NCBI RefSeq assembly: GCF_017744835.1
Contig: NZ_JAGIAM010000001.1
Span: 868,001 to 932,000, forward strand
DNA: 64,000 nt
Source of the DNA: Sphingomonas sp.
GTDB taxonomy: Bacteria; Pseudomonadota; Alphaproteobacteria; Sphingomonadales; Sphingomonadaceae
Reading direction: 5' to 3'
In this document: piece after piece, positions 18,112-27,701 of the stretch
Layout: every line of letters starts with the position of its first letter
Numbering within the stretch: the stretch's first letter is position 1
Translations under genes and position numbers: made by a program
The notes under the pieces: generated by a model
Database searches by the model: none
What the model was told of the DNA's origin: nothing
The model's input: only the letters and a program-made list of their open reading frames with translations

Positions 18112-18809
18112 CGGGCACGATCACGATCGACGCGCTGGACGGCAGCGGCAGCTTTCATGCCTATGTCGCCGAGCCGGAGGGGACTCCCCGCGCCGCGATC
18201 GTCGTGATCCAGGAGATCTTCGGCGTGAACCCAGGCATCCGCGCGCGCTGCGATCGCTGGGCGGAGAACGGCTATCTCGCCGTGGCGCCCGATCTCTTCT
18301 GGCGGATCGAGCCGGGCGTCGAGCTCGATCCGGACGTGCCCGACCAGTTCCAGCGCGCGCTGGGGCTGATGGGCAAGTTCGATCAGGCGCAGGGCGTCTC
18401 GGACATCGAAGCGACGATCAAGGCGGCACGCGCGCGGCTCGGCGCGGGCGGCAAGGTCGGCGTGGTCGGATACTGCCTCGGCGGCCGACTGGCCTTCATG
18501 TGCGCGACGCGGACCGATTCGGACGCAAGCGTCGGCTATTACGGCGTCGGCATCGACAATCTGCTCGGCGAGAAGCACGCGATCGCCCATCCGGTGCTGC
18601 TCCACATCGCCGAAGCCGACCATTTCGTCACGCCCGACATCCAGGCGAAGATGCACGAGGGGCTCGACGACCACCCCAAGGTGACGCTGTGCGATTATCC
18701 GGGCGTCGATCACGGCTTCGCGACCGAGAGCGGCAAGCGGCGCTCGGAAGAGGCCGCGCAGCTGGCGGACAAGCGCACGGCGGCGTTCTTCGCGGAGAAT
18801 CTGGGCTAG
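18108..18809 (+). CDS. Dienelactone hydrolase family protein
   Basis: Alpha/beta-hydrolase of the dienelactone hydrolase/carboxymethylenebutenolidase group. The 233-residue product shows IVVIQEIFGVNPGIR near the N-terminus, the cysteine nucleophile elbow GYCLGGR (about residue 123), Asp in HIAEADHFVTP and His in YPGVDHGFATE, completing a Cys-Asp-His triad. Family enzymes open lactones in aromatic degradation, but no degradation genes are nearby, so the substrate is unknown. Translationally coupled to ogt. Confidence 0.92.
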   Translation: MTGTITIDALDGSGSFHAYVAEPEGTPRAAIVVIQEIFGVNPGIRARCDRWAENGYLAVAPDLFWRIEPGVELDPDVPDQFQRALGLMGKFDQAQGVSDIEATIKAARARLGAGGKVGVVGYCLGGRLAFMCATRTDSDASVGYYGVGIDNLLGEKHAIAHPVLLHIAEADHFVTPDIQAKMHEGLDDHPKVTLCDYPGVDHGFATESGKRRSEEAAQLADKRTAAFFAENLG

Positions 18810-18830
18810 GATTGCCCGGCGCAGGACAAC

Positions 18831-18856
18831 GTCATCCCCGCCTTCCCGGGGATGAC
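18831..18856. repeat. GTCATCCCCG palindrome (REP-like or bidirectional terminator)
   Basis: GTCATCCCCG (18831-18840) and CGGGGATGAC (18847-18856) form a perfect 10-bp stem around a six-base loop, located between the converging dienelactone hydrolase and terC. This exact type of palindrome is common between genes in sphingomonads. With no T run it is more likely a REP-type element that may also stop convergent transcripts. Confidence 0.7.
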
Positions 18857-18872
18857 GGCAAGTCGGTAACGC

Positions 18873-19595
18873 TCAGCCGAAGAAGCTGATGATCCCCGGC
18901 GTGCCGTGGGTGCCGACCCAGCCTTCGTAGATCATCTTGAACGCGACGAAGACGATCACCGCCAAGCCGAAATAGGCGATCCAGCGATAGCGATCGATCA
19001 GCTTGGCGATGAAGTTCGCGGCGAGGCCCATCAGCGCGACCGAGAGCAGCAAGCCGACCACCAGGATGCCCGGATGCGCGCGGGCCGCTCCAGCGACCGC
19101 GAGGACATTGTCGAGGCTCATCGAGACGTCGGCGACCGCGACGGCCCAGGCGGCGCCCACGAAGCTCCGCGCAGGCTTGAGCCCAGAGCGCTCGTCGCCC
19201 TCGATCTCTTCCGAACCCTCGCTATGCGCGCCGGCGCGAATCTCGCGCCAGAATTTCCAGCTCACCCAGAGCAACAGCAGCCCGCCGGCAAAGACCAGCC
19301 CGACGATTCCCATCAGCCAGCTGACCGCCAGCGCGAAGAGGATGCGCAGGACAAGCGCCGCGCCGATGCCGATCAGGATGACCTTCTTGCGCTGGTCCGC
19401 GGGAAGTCCTGCGGCAAGCGCGCCGACGACGATCGCATTGTCGCCCGCGAGCACCAGGTCGATCATCAGCACCGAGCCGAAGGCGGCCAGCGCGCGCGGA
19501 TCGTCGAGATTGGAGAAATCGGCGACGATATGGTGCCAGATGTCCAGCGGAGAACCGGCTCCGGCCGTGGCAGCGCTGAGGATCATTTCGAGCAT
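18873..19595 (-). CDS. TerC family integral membrane protein
   Basis: Multi-pass inner-membrane protein of the TerC/Alx family, linked to metal ion (Mn/Ca) export and tellurite tolerance. The 240-residue product has about seven hydrophobic segments and the two conserved acidic signatures: VLMIDLVLAGDNAIVVGALAAGLP near residue 45 and VADVSMSLDNVLAVAGAA near residue 155. Substrate is not shown by sequence. It is a single-gene unit bounded by a palindrome and the 3' side of rho. Confidence 0.93.
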   Translation of the reverse strand: MLEMILSAATAGAGSPLDIWHHIVADFSNLDDPRALAAFGSVLMIDLVLAGDNAIVVGALAAGLPADQRKKVILIGIGAALVLRILFALAVSWLMGIVGLVFAGGLLLLWVSWKFWREIRAGAHSEGSEEIEGDERSGLKPARSFVGAAWAVAVADVSMSLDNVLAVAGAARAHPGILVVGLLLSVALMGLAANFIAKLIDRYRWIAYFGLAVIVFVAFKMIYEGWVGTHGTPGIISFFG

Positions 19596-19723
19596 GTATT
19601 AATCCCTAACGCCGGGAACGGCGTGCGCAAGGGTACGCAAAGGGGACCAGCGGGTTCCGCGCCTCGTTCGTGCCGACGCATCGTCGGCCAGGCCACAACC
19701 CCGTCGGCGGGCCTTACGCGGGC

Positions 19724-19742
19724 CTGCGGCAGCGTGCCGCAG
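19724..19742. terminator. GC-rich hairpin downstream of rho
   Basis: CTGCGGCA/TGCCGCAG form a perfect 8-bp stem with a GCG loop, 15 bases beyond the rho stop (rho runs leftward). There is no T run, so it may stabilise the 3' end or be Rho-assisted rather than a classic intrinsic terminator. Confidence 0.4.
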
Positions 19743-19757
19743 CCCGCGCGGCACGGC

Positions 19758-21014
<1,257 letters not shown>

Positions 21015-21204
21015 GGGGAGTCCGGGTGTTGCGGCTATGGGGGAGCGTCGGTCGGCGAAAGATGCGCGCGAGTTGCGATGCTGGAGGGAGGGTGCGCCCG
21101 GATGCCCGGAGCACAGGAGTCGAATTAGGTGCGCCCCCTGCCCAAGTCAACCGGGATCGGACCCGATTGAATCCTGTGCAATCGCGAGTCGCGGCGTCAT
21201 GACG

Positions 21205-21657
21205 TCAGAAGGGCTTCACCACAGCCAGTATGACGATCAGGATCACGGCGAGCGCAGGGACTTCGCCGAGCATCCGCAGCCGGCGCTGCGCGATGTTGCC
21301 CACGCCGTGCGCAAGCTTCCTCGCATAGCCCACGGCCCAGCCGTGATAGGCGGAGAGCGCGACGACGAGCAGCAGCTTGGCATGGAGCCAACCGAGCCCG
21401 GGCTGGCCGTCGAACAGCCCGACGTTGGCCGCCAGCGAGAGCCCGAGCAGCCAGACGATCGCCATCGACGGGGTCAGGATCATGCGGCGAAGGAGCGCCT
21501 CGCGCTTTTCCCAGGCGGCAGCCTCGGGCGTGCCCAGCACCTCCTGGTGGTGCACGAGGTAGCGCGGCAGCAGGAACAGCCCCGCCATCCAGAAGATCAC
21601 GAAGATGATGTGGAACGCCTTGACCCACAGATAGGCGTTGCCGAGAAATCCAGTCAT
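21205..21657 (-). CDS. hemJ: Protoporphyrinogen oxidase HemJ
   Basis: Membrane enzyme that oxidises protoporphyrinogen IX, the penultimate haem step, in bacteria lacking HemY/HemG. The 150-residue product has four hydrophobic segments, the conserved His in WVKAFHIIFVIFWMAGLFLLPR, HHQEV, and later WLHAKLLLVVALSAYHGW plus RLRMLGEVP. ATG at 21657 is chosen because the conserved N-terminus starts there. It follows hemE by 22 bases, a standard haem pair next to alphaproteobacterial origins. Confidence 0.93.
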   Translation of the reverse strand: MTGFLGNAYLWVKAFHIIFVIFWMAGLFLLPRYLVHHQEVLGTPEAAAWEKREALLRRMILTPSMAIVWLLGLSLAANVGLFDGQPGLGWLHAKLLLVVALSAYHGWAVGYARKLAHGVGNIAQRRLRMLGEVPALAVILIVILAVVKPF

Positions 21658-21679
21658 GCTCGCCTCCGCTCGCGGGCCG

Positions 21680-22720
21680 TCATTCGCTGCCTCCCCGCAC
21701 CCGCGCCAGCAGCTGCTCGACATGCGCGATCGGCGTGTCGGGCAGGATGCCATGGCCCAGGTTGAACACATGCGGGCGCCCGGCGAAAGCGGAAAGCACG
21801 CGGTCCACGGCGCTGTCGAGCTCGGCGCCGCCGGCAATCAGCGCGAGCGGATCGAGATTGCCCTGCACGGGCAGGTTCTCCGGGAGCGATGCGTGCGCCC
21901 AGGCCGGGTCGACCGTCTCGTCGATGCCGACTGCGTCGACGCCGGTCTCGCGCGCATAGGCGGGAAGCTTGCCGCCGGCGCCCTTGGGGAAGCCGATGAC
22001 GACTGCCTGCGGGCAGCGCGCGCGCAGACCCTCGACGATCCGCACCGTCGGCGCGATCACCCAGCGCTCGAATTGCGCGGGGCTGAGGCTGCCTGCCCAG
22101 CTGTCGAATAGCTGGACGGCCTCGACGCCGGCCTCGATCTGCTTCGCCAGATAATCGATCGTGCAATCGACGATGCGATCGACCAGCGCCTGCATCAGCG
22201 CGGAATCGCCATAGGCCAGGCGCCGCGCCTCGGCCTGCTCGCGGCTGCCCTGGCCGGCGATCATATAGGTGGCGACGGTCCAGGGGCTGCCTGCGAAGCC
22301 GAGGAAGGTCGTCTCTGCCGGGAGCGCGGCCGCCACGCGGCGCACGGTCGCATAGACCGGATCGAGCAGCGCGGCGTCGGGTTCGAGCGCGTCGAGCACC
22401 GCGCGCGCCTGGACCTTGGGCGCCAGCCGCGGGCCCTCGCCGGTCTCGAACCACAGCTTTTGGCCGAGCGCCATCGGCACGACGAGGATGTCCGAGAAGA
22501 GGATCGCCCCGTCCATCGCGAAGCGGCGGATCGGCTGGAGCGTGATCTCGGCCGCGGACTCGGGATCCATCGCCAGTTCGAGGAAACCGCCCTTTTCGGC
22601 GCGCAACGCACGATATTCGGGCAGGTATCGCCCGGCCTGGCGCATGAGCCAGATCGGAGGGATCGGCTGCTTCTCGCCGCGCAGCGTCGCGAGCAGGGGC
22701 TTGGGAGTCGAAATGCTCAG
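21680..22720 (-). CDS. hemE: Uroporphyrinogen decarboxylase, probable CTG start
   Basis: Decarboxylates uroporphyrinogen III to coproporphyrinogen III. The active-site signature IWLMRQAGRYLPEYRALRAE is complete, as are FSDILVVPMALGQ and NLGHGILPDTPI. The first ATG (22645) falls inside the signature, but 25 further conserved codons (LLATLRGEKQPIPPIW) precede it in frame. No ATG, GTG or TTG exists between an in-frame stop (near 22741) and there. CTG at 22720, five bases after AGAGG, is the best start, giving 346 residues, the normal length. It borders the putative origin. Confidence 0.9.
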   Translation of the reverse strand: MSISTPKPLLATLRGEKQPIPPIWLMRQAGRYLPEYRALRAEKGGFLELAMDPESAAEITLQPIRRFAMDGAILFSDILVVPMALGQKLWFETGEGPRLAPKVQARAVLDALEPDAALLDPVYATVRRVAAALPAETTFLGFAGSPWTVATYMIAGQGSREQAEARRLAYGDSALMQALVDRIVDCTIDYLAKQIEAGVEAVQLFDSWAGSLSPAQFERWVIAPTVRIVEGLRARCPQAVVIGFPKGAGGKLPAYARETGVDAVGIDETVDPAWAHASLPENLPVQGNLDPLALIAGGAELDSAVDRVLSAFAGRPHVFNLGHGILPDTPIAHVEQLLARVRGGSE

Positions 22721-23027
22721 ATCGGCCTCTTTCCAGATTCAATAAGAGAAGAATCTAAGAGTTGTTGGAGTCTGTTGGCGCGTGGAAGCCGGGGCTTATG
22801 CGCCGATCCGCACTTTGCCAACAGATTGACTCAGGAGGGTCCACGGACTCCCTCGGATTCGATTCAGCCCTCCCCGCTTTCCACAGGCTGTGAACCGGAA
22901 CGCAGGTTCGTGGACGGGGTTGTGGAAGAATCACGCGCCGGAGTCCCGGTTTTCGCGTGCTTGGACCGCGCGCCCGGTTGCGCTACCGCCTGTCCGTCAT
23001 GTTCTCCACAGATTCACTCACGGCCTG
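22721..23027. other. oriC: Putative chromosomal replication origin (oriC), hemE-ppsR gap
   Basis: This 307-bp gap holds no gene. It contains ten GANTC (CcrM methylation) sites at 22736, 22751, 22768, 22828, 22846, 22856, 22861, 22928, 22941 and 23011. An AT-rich patch (22727-22776, about 36% GC) could unwind. DnaA-box-like 9-mers are TTCTCCACA at 23002 (8 of 9 to TTATCCACA), CTTTCCACA at 22877 and TCTTCCACA on the minus strand at 22921-22929. Flanking gene order matches the Caulobacter/Rickettsia origin. No TTAA-N7-TTAA CtrA site is present. Origin function is inferred. Confidence 0.75.
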
Positions 23028-23849
23028 ATGCGGCTGCACCTGCATCTGCTCTCGGACTCCACCGGCGAGACGCTGGAGAATATCGCCAAGGCCGCGCTCG
23101 CGCAGTTCGACGACGTCGAGACGCTGCGGCACTTCTGGCCGATGGTGCGCTCCGAAGCGCATCTCGAGCGCATCCTTCAGGAGATCGCGCAGAACCCGGG
23201 GCTGGTGATCTTCACTTTGGTCAACAGCGACATCCGCCGCACGCTCGAGGCGCGCTGCCGGGCGATGGGGCTGCCGGCGATCGCCCCGCTCGACCCGGTG
23301 AGCCACGCACTGTCCAACCTGCTCGGCCAGGAAGCCAAGGCACGCCCCGGAAGGCAGCACATGCTCGACGCCGCCTATTTCGCGCGCGTCGACGCGATCC
23401 AGTTCACCATCGCCCATGACGACGGGATCGGCGCCGAGGATTGGGAGGAATCGGACATCGTGCTGGTCGGCGTCTCGCGCTCGTCCAAGACGCCGACGTC
23501 GATCTATCTCGCCAATCGCGGCTTCAAGGTCTCCAACATCCCGATCGTGGTCGAGGCCCCGCCGCCGCCCGAGCTGTTCCAGCTCAAACATCCTTTGGTC
23601 GTGGGCCTCACCACCAGCGCCGACCGGCTCGTCCAGATCCGGCGCAACCGGCTGCTCTCGCTCAACCAGAACCAGGAGACGAGCTATGTCGATCAGGATT
23701 CGGTCCAGCGCGAGATCGCCTATGCGCGCCGCATGTTCGCCGACAACGGCTGGCCGGTGATCGACGTGACACGCCGATCGATCGAAGAGACCGCGGCGGC
23801 GATCATCCAGCTCTGCAACGAGCGCGCGATGGAGGCGAAGGACGCATGA
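23028..23849 (+). CDS. ppsR: Pyruvate,phosphate dikinase/PEP synthase regulatory protein (DUF299)
   Basis: Bifunctional ADP-dependent kinase and Pi-dependent pyrophosphorylase that switches PPDK or PEP synthase off and on. The 273-residue product begins MRLHLHLLSDSTGETLENIA (DUF299 signature), has the P-loop-like GVSRSSKTPTSIYLANRG (about residue 148), and ends with VIDVTRRSIEETAAAIIQL. It corresponds to RP001, the gene flanking the origin in Rickettsia and Caulobacter. It starts a rightward chain coupled by ATGA to maf. Confidence 0.93.
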   Translation: MRLHLHLLSDSTGETLENIAKAALAQFDDVETLRHFWPMVRSEAHLERILQEIAQNPGLVIFTLVNSDIRRTLEARCRAMGLPAIAPLDPVSHALSNLLGQEAKARPGRQHMLDAAYFARVDAIQFTIAHDDGIGAEDWEESDIVLVGVSRSSKTPTSIYLANRGFKVSNIPIVVEAPPPPELFQLKHPLVVGLTTSADRLVQIRRNRLLSLNQNQETSYVDQDSVQREIAYARRMFADNGWPVIDVTRRSIEETAAAIIQLCNERAMEAKDA

Positions 23850-24445
23850 CGACTCTGGTCCTCGCCTCGCAAAGCGCCTCGCGCCGCGCGATGCTCAACG
23901 ACGCCGGCGTGCCGCACGAGGCGCTTGCGGCGCAGGTCGACGAAGCCTCGGCAAAGGAATCGCTGCTCGCCGAAGGAATCCGTCCGCGCGACCTGGCCGA
24001 TGCGCTCGCCGAATTGAAGGCGCTCAAGGTCTCCAAGATGGTGCCCCAGGCGTTGGTGCTCGGCGGCGATTCGCTCGTCGCGCTCGACGACGGGACCTTG
24101 CTCGACAAGCCCGAGAGCCGCGAACAGGCGGGCGAGCATTTGCGCCGCATGTCGGGCAAGACGCACGACATCTACAGCGCCGCGGTGATCGCCGAAGCGG
24201 GGCGGCCGGTGTGGCGCCACGTCGATCGCGCGCGGCTGCACGTCCGCCCCCTCTCGGAGGAATTCATCGAGCGCTATCTCGACTGGGAATGGCCCGCGAT
24301 CGCCGGCTGCGTCGGCTGCTTCCGGATCGAGGGGCCGGGCGTCCAGCTGTTCAGCCGCACCGAGGGCAGCCACTTCACCATCCTCGGCATGCCGCTGCTC
24401 CCGATCCTCGACTATCTGCGCGTGCGGAAGGTTCTGACGTCATGA
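23846..24445 (+). CDS. maf: Maf-like nucleotide pyrophosphatase
   Basis: Hydrolyses non-canonical or surplus nucleoside triphosphates (Maf/YhdE/YceF family). The 199-residue product starts TLVLASQSASRRAMLNDAG, the family phosphate-binding motif with Ser and Arg, then LGGDSLVALDDGTLLDKPES and a C-terminal GCFRIEGPGVQLF and SHFTILGMPLLPIL. It shares the ATGA start/stop overlap with both ppsR and aroE. Exact nucleotide preference is not readable. Confidence 0.93.
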   Translation: MTTLVLASQSASRRAMLNDAGVPHEALAAQVDEASAKESLLAEGIRPRDLADALAELKALKVSKMVPQALVLGGDSLVALDDGTLLDKPESREQAGEHLRRMSGKTHDIYSAAVIAEAGRPVWRHVDRARLHVRPLSEEFIERYLDWEWPAIAGCVGCFRIEGPGVQLFSRTEGSHFTILGMPLLPILDYLRVRKVLTS

Positions 24446-25251
24446 CTGCCTATGCCGAAGTGATCGGCGACCCGATCGCGCATTCCAAGTCGCCGCTGAT
24501 CCACGGCTTCTGGCTGAAAGCGCTCGGCATCGACGCCGAATATCGCGCGACGCACGTCACGCCTGACGGGCTCGCCGCCTATTTCGACGCACGCCGCGGC
24601 GACCCGGACTGGCGCGGCTGCAACATCACCATCCCCCACAAACAGGCTGCGCTCGACCTGGTCGAGGACCGCGGCGGCGTCCGCGCGACGATCGGCGCGA
24701 TCAACACCGTCGTCCGGGCCGAAGATGGCGTCCTGGTCGGCACCAATACCGACGCCGGCGGCTTCTATGCCCCGATCGCGGGGCTCGATCTCGAAGGCCG
24801 CCACGCCGTGGTGGTCGGCGCCGGCGGCGGCGCGCGCGCGATCCTCTTCGCCTTGTCGCGCGTCGGCATCGGCCGCGTGACGATCCTCAACCGCAACGTG
24901 CTCAAGGCCGCGGCCTTGCTGTCGAGCTTCGGGATCAAGGGCGATGCATTGCCGCTCGCCAGCCCGCTTCCGCCCGCCGATCTGCTGGTCAACGCCAGCG
25001 CGCTCGGCATGAAGGGCCAGCCGCCGCTCGAGCTCGACCTGTCGCCGCTCCCGGAGCACGCCGTGGTCTATGACATCGTCTATGCGCCGCTCGAGACCGA
25101 GCTGCTTGCCCAGGCGCGCGAGCGTGAGCTCGACACCGTCGACGGGCTCGAGATGCTCGTGGGCCAGGCCGCGCTCGCCTTCGAACTCTTCTTCGGCGCC
25201 GAACCGCCGCGCGACCGCGACGAGGAGCTGCGCGAGCTGCTGCTCAAATGA
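24442..25251 (+). CDS. aroE: Shikimate dehydrogenase
   Basis: NADPH-dependent reduction of 3-dehydroshikimate in aromatic amino acid synthesis. The 269-residue product has the substrate loop VIGDPIAHSKSPLIH, the catalytic Lys in CNITIPHKQAAL (about residue 68), GAINTV, NTDAGGF, the NADP fold VVGAGGGARAILFAL, and the late DGLEMLVGQAALAFELF. Coupled to maf and coaE by four-base overlaps. Confidence 0.96.
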   Translation: MTAYAEVIGDPIAHSKSPLIHGFWLKALGIDAEYRATHVTPDGLAAYFDARRGDPDWRGCNITIPHKQAALDLVEDRGGVRATIGAINTVVRAEDGVLVGTNTDAGGFYAPIAGLDLEGRHAVVVGAGGGARAILFALSRVGIGRVTILNRNVLKAAALLSSFGIKGDALPLASPLPPADLLVNASALGMKGQPPLELDLSPLPEHAVVYDIVYAPLETELLAQARERELDTVDGLEMLVGQAALAFELFFGAEPPRDRDEELRELLLK

Positions 25252-25841
25252 TCAAGCTGGGCCTCACCGGCTCGATCGGCATGGGCAAGTCGACCGTTGC
25301 GCGCATGTTCGCCGACGAAGGCGTGCCGGTGTTCGACGCCGATGCGGTGGTCCACCAGCTCCAGGGCCCCGGTGGCGCGCTGGTCGCGGCGATCGAGGCG
25401 CAATTCCCCGAGACCACCGGCGCCGAGGGCGTCAACCGCACTGCGCTGCGCGAGGCACTATACGGCAATCCCGAAGCCTTCGCCCGGCTCGAGGCACTGA
25501 TTCATCCCGCGGTCGCGCGCGCGCGCGAGGCGTTCCTCGACGCCCATAGCGAGGCGTCGCTGGTCGTGCTCGACGTGCCCCTGCTGTTCGAGGCGGGTGG
25601 CTGGCAGAATGTCGACAAGATCGCCGTGGTGTCCGCGCCCGCCGACGTGCAGCGCGCACGCGTGCTCGACCGGCCCGGCATGACCGAGTCGCGCTTCGCC
25701 GAGATCCTCGCCCGCCAGCTTCCCGACGCCGAGAAGCGCGCGCGCGCGGACTTCGTCATCGCCACCGGCGGCAGGCTGGAGGAGACGCGCGACCAGGTGC
25801 GGCGGGTCATCGCTTGCGTCTCGCCTCCGGCAGGAGGATAA
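25248..25841 (+). CDS. coaE: Dephospho-CoA kinase
   Basis: Last step of coenzyme A synthesis. The 197-residue product has the P-loop LTGSIGMGKSTVARMF (residues 4-19), FDADAVVHQL, LIHPAVARAREAFLD and LDVPLLFEAGGW, all family hallmarks, then the lid with RVLDRPGMTESRF. Coupled to aroE by ATGA; an AGGAGG just before its stop serves dnaQ. Confidence 0.96.
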   Translation: MIKLGLTGSIGMGKSTVARMFADEGVPVFDADAVVHQLQGPGGALVAAIEAQFPETTGAEGVNRTALREALYGNPEAFARLEALIHPAVARAREAFLDAHSEASLVVLDVPLLFEAGGWQNVDKIAVVSAPADVQRARVLDRPGMTESRFAEILARQLPDAEKRARADFVIATGGRLEETRDQVRRVIACVSPPAGG

Positions 25842-25849
25842 GCGCAGAA

Positions 25850-26542
25850 ATGCGCGAAATCGTGTTCGATACCGAAACGACGGGGCTCAGCTTCCCAGGC
25901 GGAGACCGGCTGGTCGAGATCGGCTGCGTCGAGCTCCACAACCGGGTCATGACCGGCCGGACCTTCCACGCCTATATCAATCCCGAGCGGCCGGTGCCGG
26001 TCGAGGCATTCAATGTCCACGGCCTCTCGGACCGCTTCCTTGCGGACAAGCCGCGCTTCGACGAAGTCGTCGAGGACCTGCTCGAATTCATCGGCGATTG
26101 CCCGCTGGTCGCGCACAATGCGACCTTCGACTTCGGGTTTCTCAACGGCGAGCTCGGCCGCTGCGCGCGCCCGCTGGTCGACATGGGCCGGATGGTCGAC
26201 ACGCTGGCGATCGCGCGCGTCCGCCACCCCGGCGCCAAGCACACGCTCGATGCGCTGTGCGTGCGCTACGGCATCGATCTCAGCGCGCGCACGCTGCATG
26301 GCGCGCTGCTCGACGCGCAGCTGCTGGCGCAGGTCTATGTCGAGCTGACCGGCGGCCGCCAGATCACTTTGGGCCTGGCGGTGGACACGCCGGTGGTCCG
26401 CGAGACGGCGCAGGAGGCGCCCACGCGCGTCCATGTGCGCCCGGCACGGCATTTCATGCCCTCGGCTGCGGAACTTGAACGCCACGCAGCCTTTCTCAAG
26501 ACGGTGGAGGAGCCGCTTTGGGGCGCTGCCGCGTCGGGATGA
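25850..26542 (+). CDS. dnaQ: DNA polymerase III epsilon subunit (proofreading exonuclease)
   Basis: 3'-5' exonuclease that proofreads the replicative polymerase. The 230-residue product shows ExoI FDTETTGLS (Asp/Glu metal ligands, residues 5-11), ExoII HNATFDFGFLN, and ExoIII-epsilon HGALLDAQLLAQVY with the His-x4-Asp pair. ATG 25850 is chosen because the ExoI motif follows directly; AGGAGG is 12 bases upstream. The C-terminus contains the tail that binds the alpha subunit. Confidence 0.96.
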   Translation: MREIVFDTETTGLSFPGGDRLVEIGCVELHNRVMTGRTFHAYINPERPVPVEAFNVHGLSDRFLADKPRFDEVVEDLLEFIGDCPLVAHNATFDFGFLNGELGRCARPLVDMGRMVDTLAIARVRHPGAKHTLDALCVRYGIDLSARTLHGALLDAQLLAQVYVELTGGRQITLGLAVDTPVVRETAQEAPTRVHVRPARHFMPSAAELERHAAFLKTVEEPLWGAAASG

Positions 26543-26593
26543 CGCATATGGCCGCGTTCCGAGCTGCTCCAGATTAAGTACGGAGGAAAGTCC

Positions 26594-27193
26594 ATGGAGA
26601 TCCGGGTTTCGGGGCATCAGGTCGACACCGGTGGCGCGCTTCAGACGCAGGTGACCGATCGACTCCAGGGCGTCGCGAACAAATATTTCTCACGCGCGCT
26701 TTCCTCGCAGGTCACCTTCGGCAAGGGCCCGCGCGACAACGGCTTCACCTGCGACATCGTCATGCACGTGATGCAGGGGCTGGTGCTCAAGGCGACCAAC
26801 AGCGGCATGGAAGCGCATGGCGCGTTCGACGGGGCAGCCGATCGCATCGACAAGCAGCTGCGCCGCTATGTCCGCCGCCTAAAAGATCGCCACAACGGCA
26901 CGGTCAATGCGCTGGCCGACGGCGCGGCCTATGACGGCGTCCAGGACAATGCCGGCTACACGCTGTTCCGCGAGGCGGCCGAGGAAGAAGAGCCCGCGGA
27001 AGCCCCGCTGATCATCGCCGAAACGCGCGTCGACGTGCCCGAAGCGAGCGTGTCCGACGCGGTGATGATGCTCGACCTTCGCAATACCAATGCATTGCTC
27101 TTCCGAAATTCGGGTACAGGCGCGTACAATATGGTGTATCGCCGCGGCGACGGAACGATTGGCTGGGTCGAACCCAATCGCGCGACCGCTTGA
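26594..27193 (+). CDS. hpf: Ribosome hibernation-promoting factor, long form
   Basis: Binds the 30S decoding centre and dimerises ribosomes into 100S particles in stationary phase. The 199-residue product has an N-terminal S30AE/YfiA domain (MEIRVSGHQVDTGGALQTQV; AADRIDKQLRRYVRRLKDR), an acidic linker (EAAEEEEPAEAP) and the C-terminal dimerisation domain (LDLRNTNALLFRNSGTGAYNMVYRRGDG split across about residues 155-185). An AGGA motif precedes the ATG. It pairs with ptsN, as in many proteobacteria, though rpoN is absent here. Confidence 0.95.
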   Translation: MEIRVSGHQVDTGGALQTQVTDRLQGVANKYFSRALSSQVTFGKGPRDNGFTCDIVMHVMQGLVLKATNSGMEAHGAFDGAADRIDKQLRRYVRRLKDRHNGTVNALADGAAYDGVQDNAGYTLFREAAEEEEPAEAPLIIAETRVDVPEASVSDAVMMLDLRNTNALLFRNSGTGAYNMVYRRGDGTIGWVEPNRATA

Positions 27194-27233
27194 ACCTGCT
27201 GCCCCGTGGGGGGCATGAATTCTTGGACGATTA

Positions 27234-27701
27234 ATGACCGAAGTCAGCGAATTGCTCGCGCCGGAAGCGGTGCTTTCCGGCGTGAGCGCTTCCAGCAAGA
27301 AGGCGTTGTTCCAGCAGCTCGGCGCCGCGGCCGAGCGCGCCTATGGACTCGACGCGCGTGACGTGGCCGAGCGGCTGGCCGAGCGCGAGAAGCTCGGCTC
27401 GACCGGATTCGGCCACGGAATCGCGATTCCCCATGGCAAGATGGAGGGGCTCAAGCACGTCGCCGGCGTGTTCGTGCACCTCGCCCAGCCGCTCGACTTC
27501 GCCGCGGTGGACGAGCTGCCGGTCGACCTGGTGTTCATGCTCGTCTCGCCCGTCGGCGCGGGCGCCGAGCATCTCAAGGCGCTCGCTGCCGTCTCGCGCA
27601 AGCTGCGCGACCGCAATTTCGCCGCCAAGCTGCGCGGCGCGGGCTCGCCCGACGCGCTGTTCGCGCTGCTCGCGGGCGTGGAAGCGCGTGACGCAGCCTG
27701 A
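27234..27701 (+). CDS. ptsN: Nitrogen-regulatory PTS enzyme IIA (PtsN)
   Basis: Phosphocarrier of the regulatory PTS-Ntr chain, controlling potassium and stringent-response targets. The 155-residue product has the phospho-accepting His in GHGIAIPHGKMEGL (about residue 66), preceded by LAEREKLGSTGFG. A six-base TGCCCC/GGGGCA hairpin sits in the 40-bp gap after hpf. Its 3' end overlaps the next start (GTG 27688) by 14 bases. Confidence 0.95.
   Translation: MTEVSELLAPEAVLSGVSASSKKALFQQLGAAAERAYGLDARDVAERLAEREKLGSTGFGHGIAIPHGKMEGLKHVAGVFVHLAQPLDFAAVDELPVDLVFMLVSPVGAGAEHLKALAAVSRKLRDRNFAAKLRGAGSPDALFALLAGVEARDAA

Noticed and set aside
22741..22890. A possible small gene in the hemE-ppsR gap
   Set aside because: Short open frames exist but lack a ribosome site or conserved sequence, and the GANTC/AT-rich signals explain the gap better as an origin.
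26540..26600. A rpoN gene next to hpf-ptsN
   Set aside because: The usual rpoN-hpf-ptsN order is known elsewhere, but the gene upstream here is dnaQ, with no sigma-54 motif.
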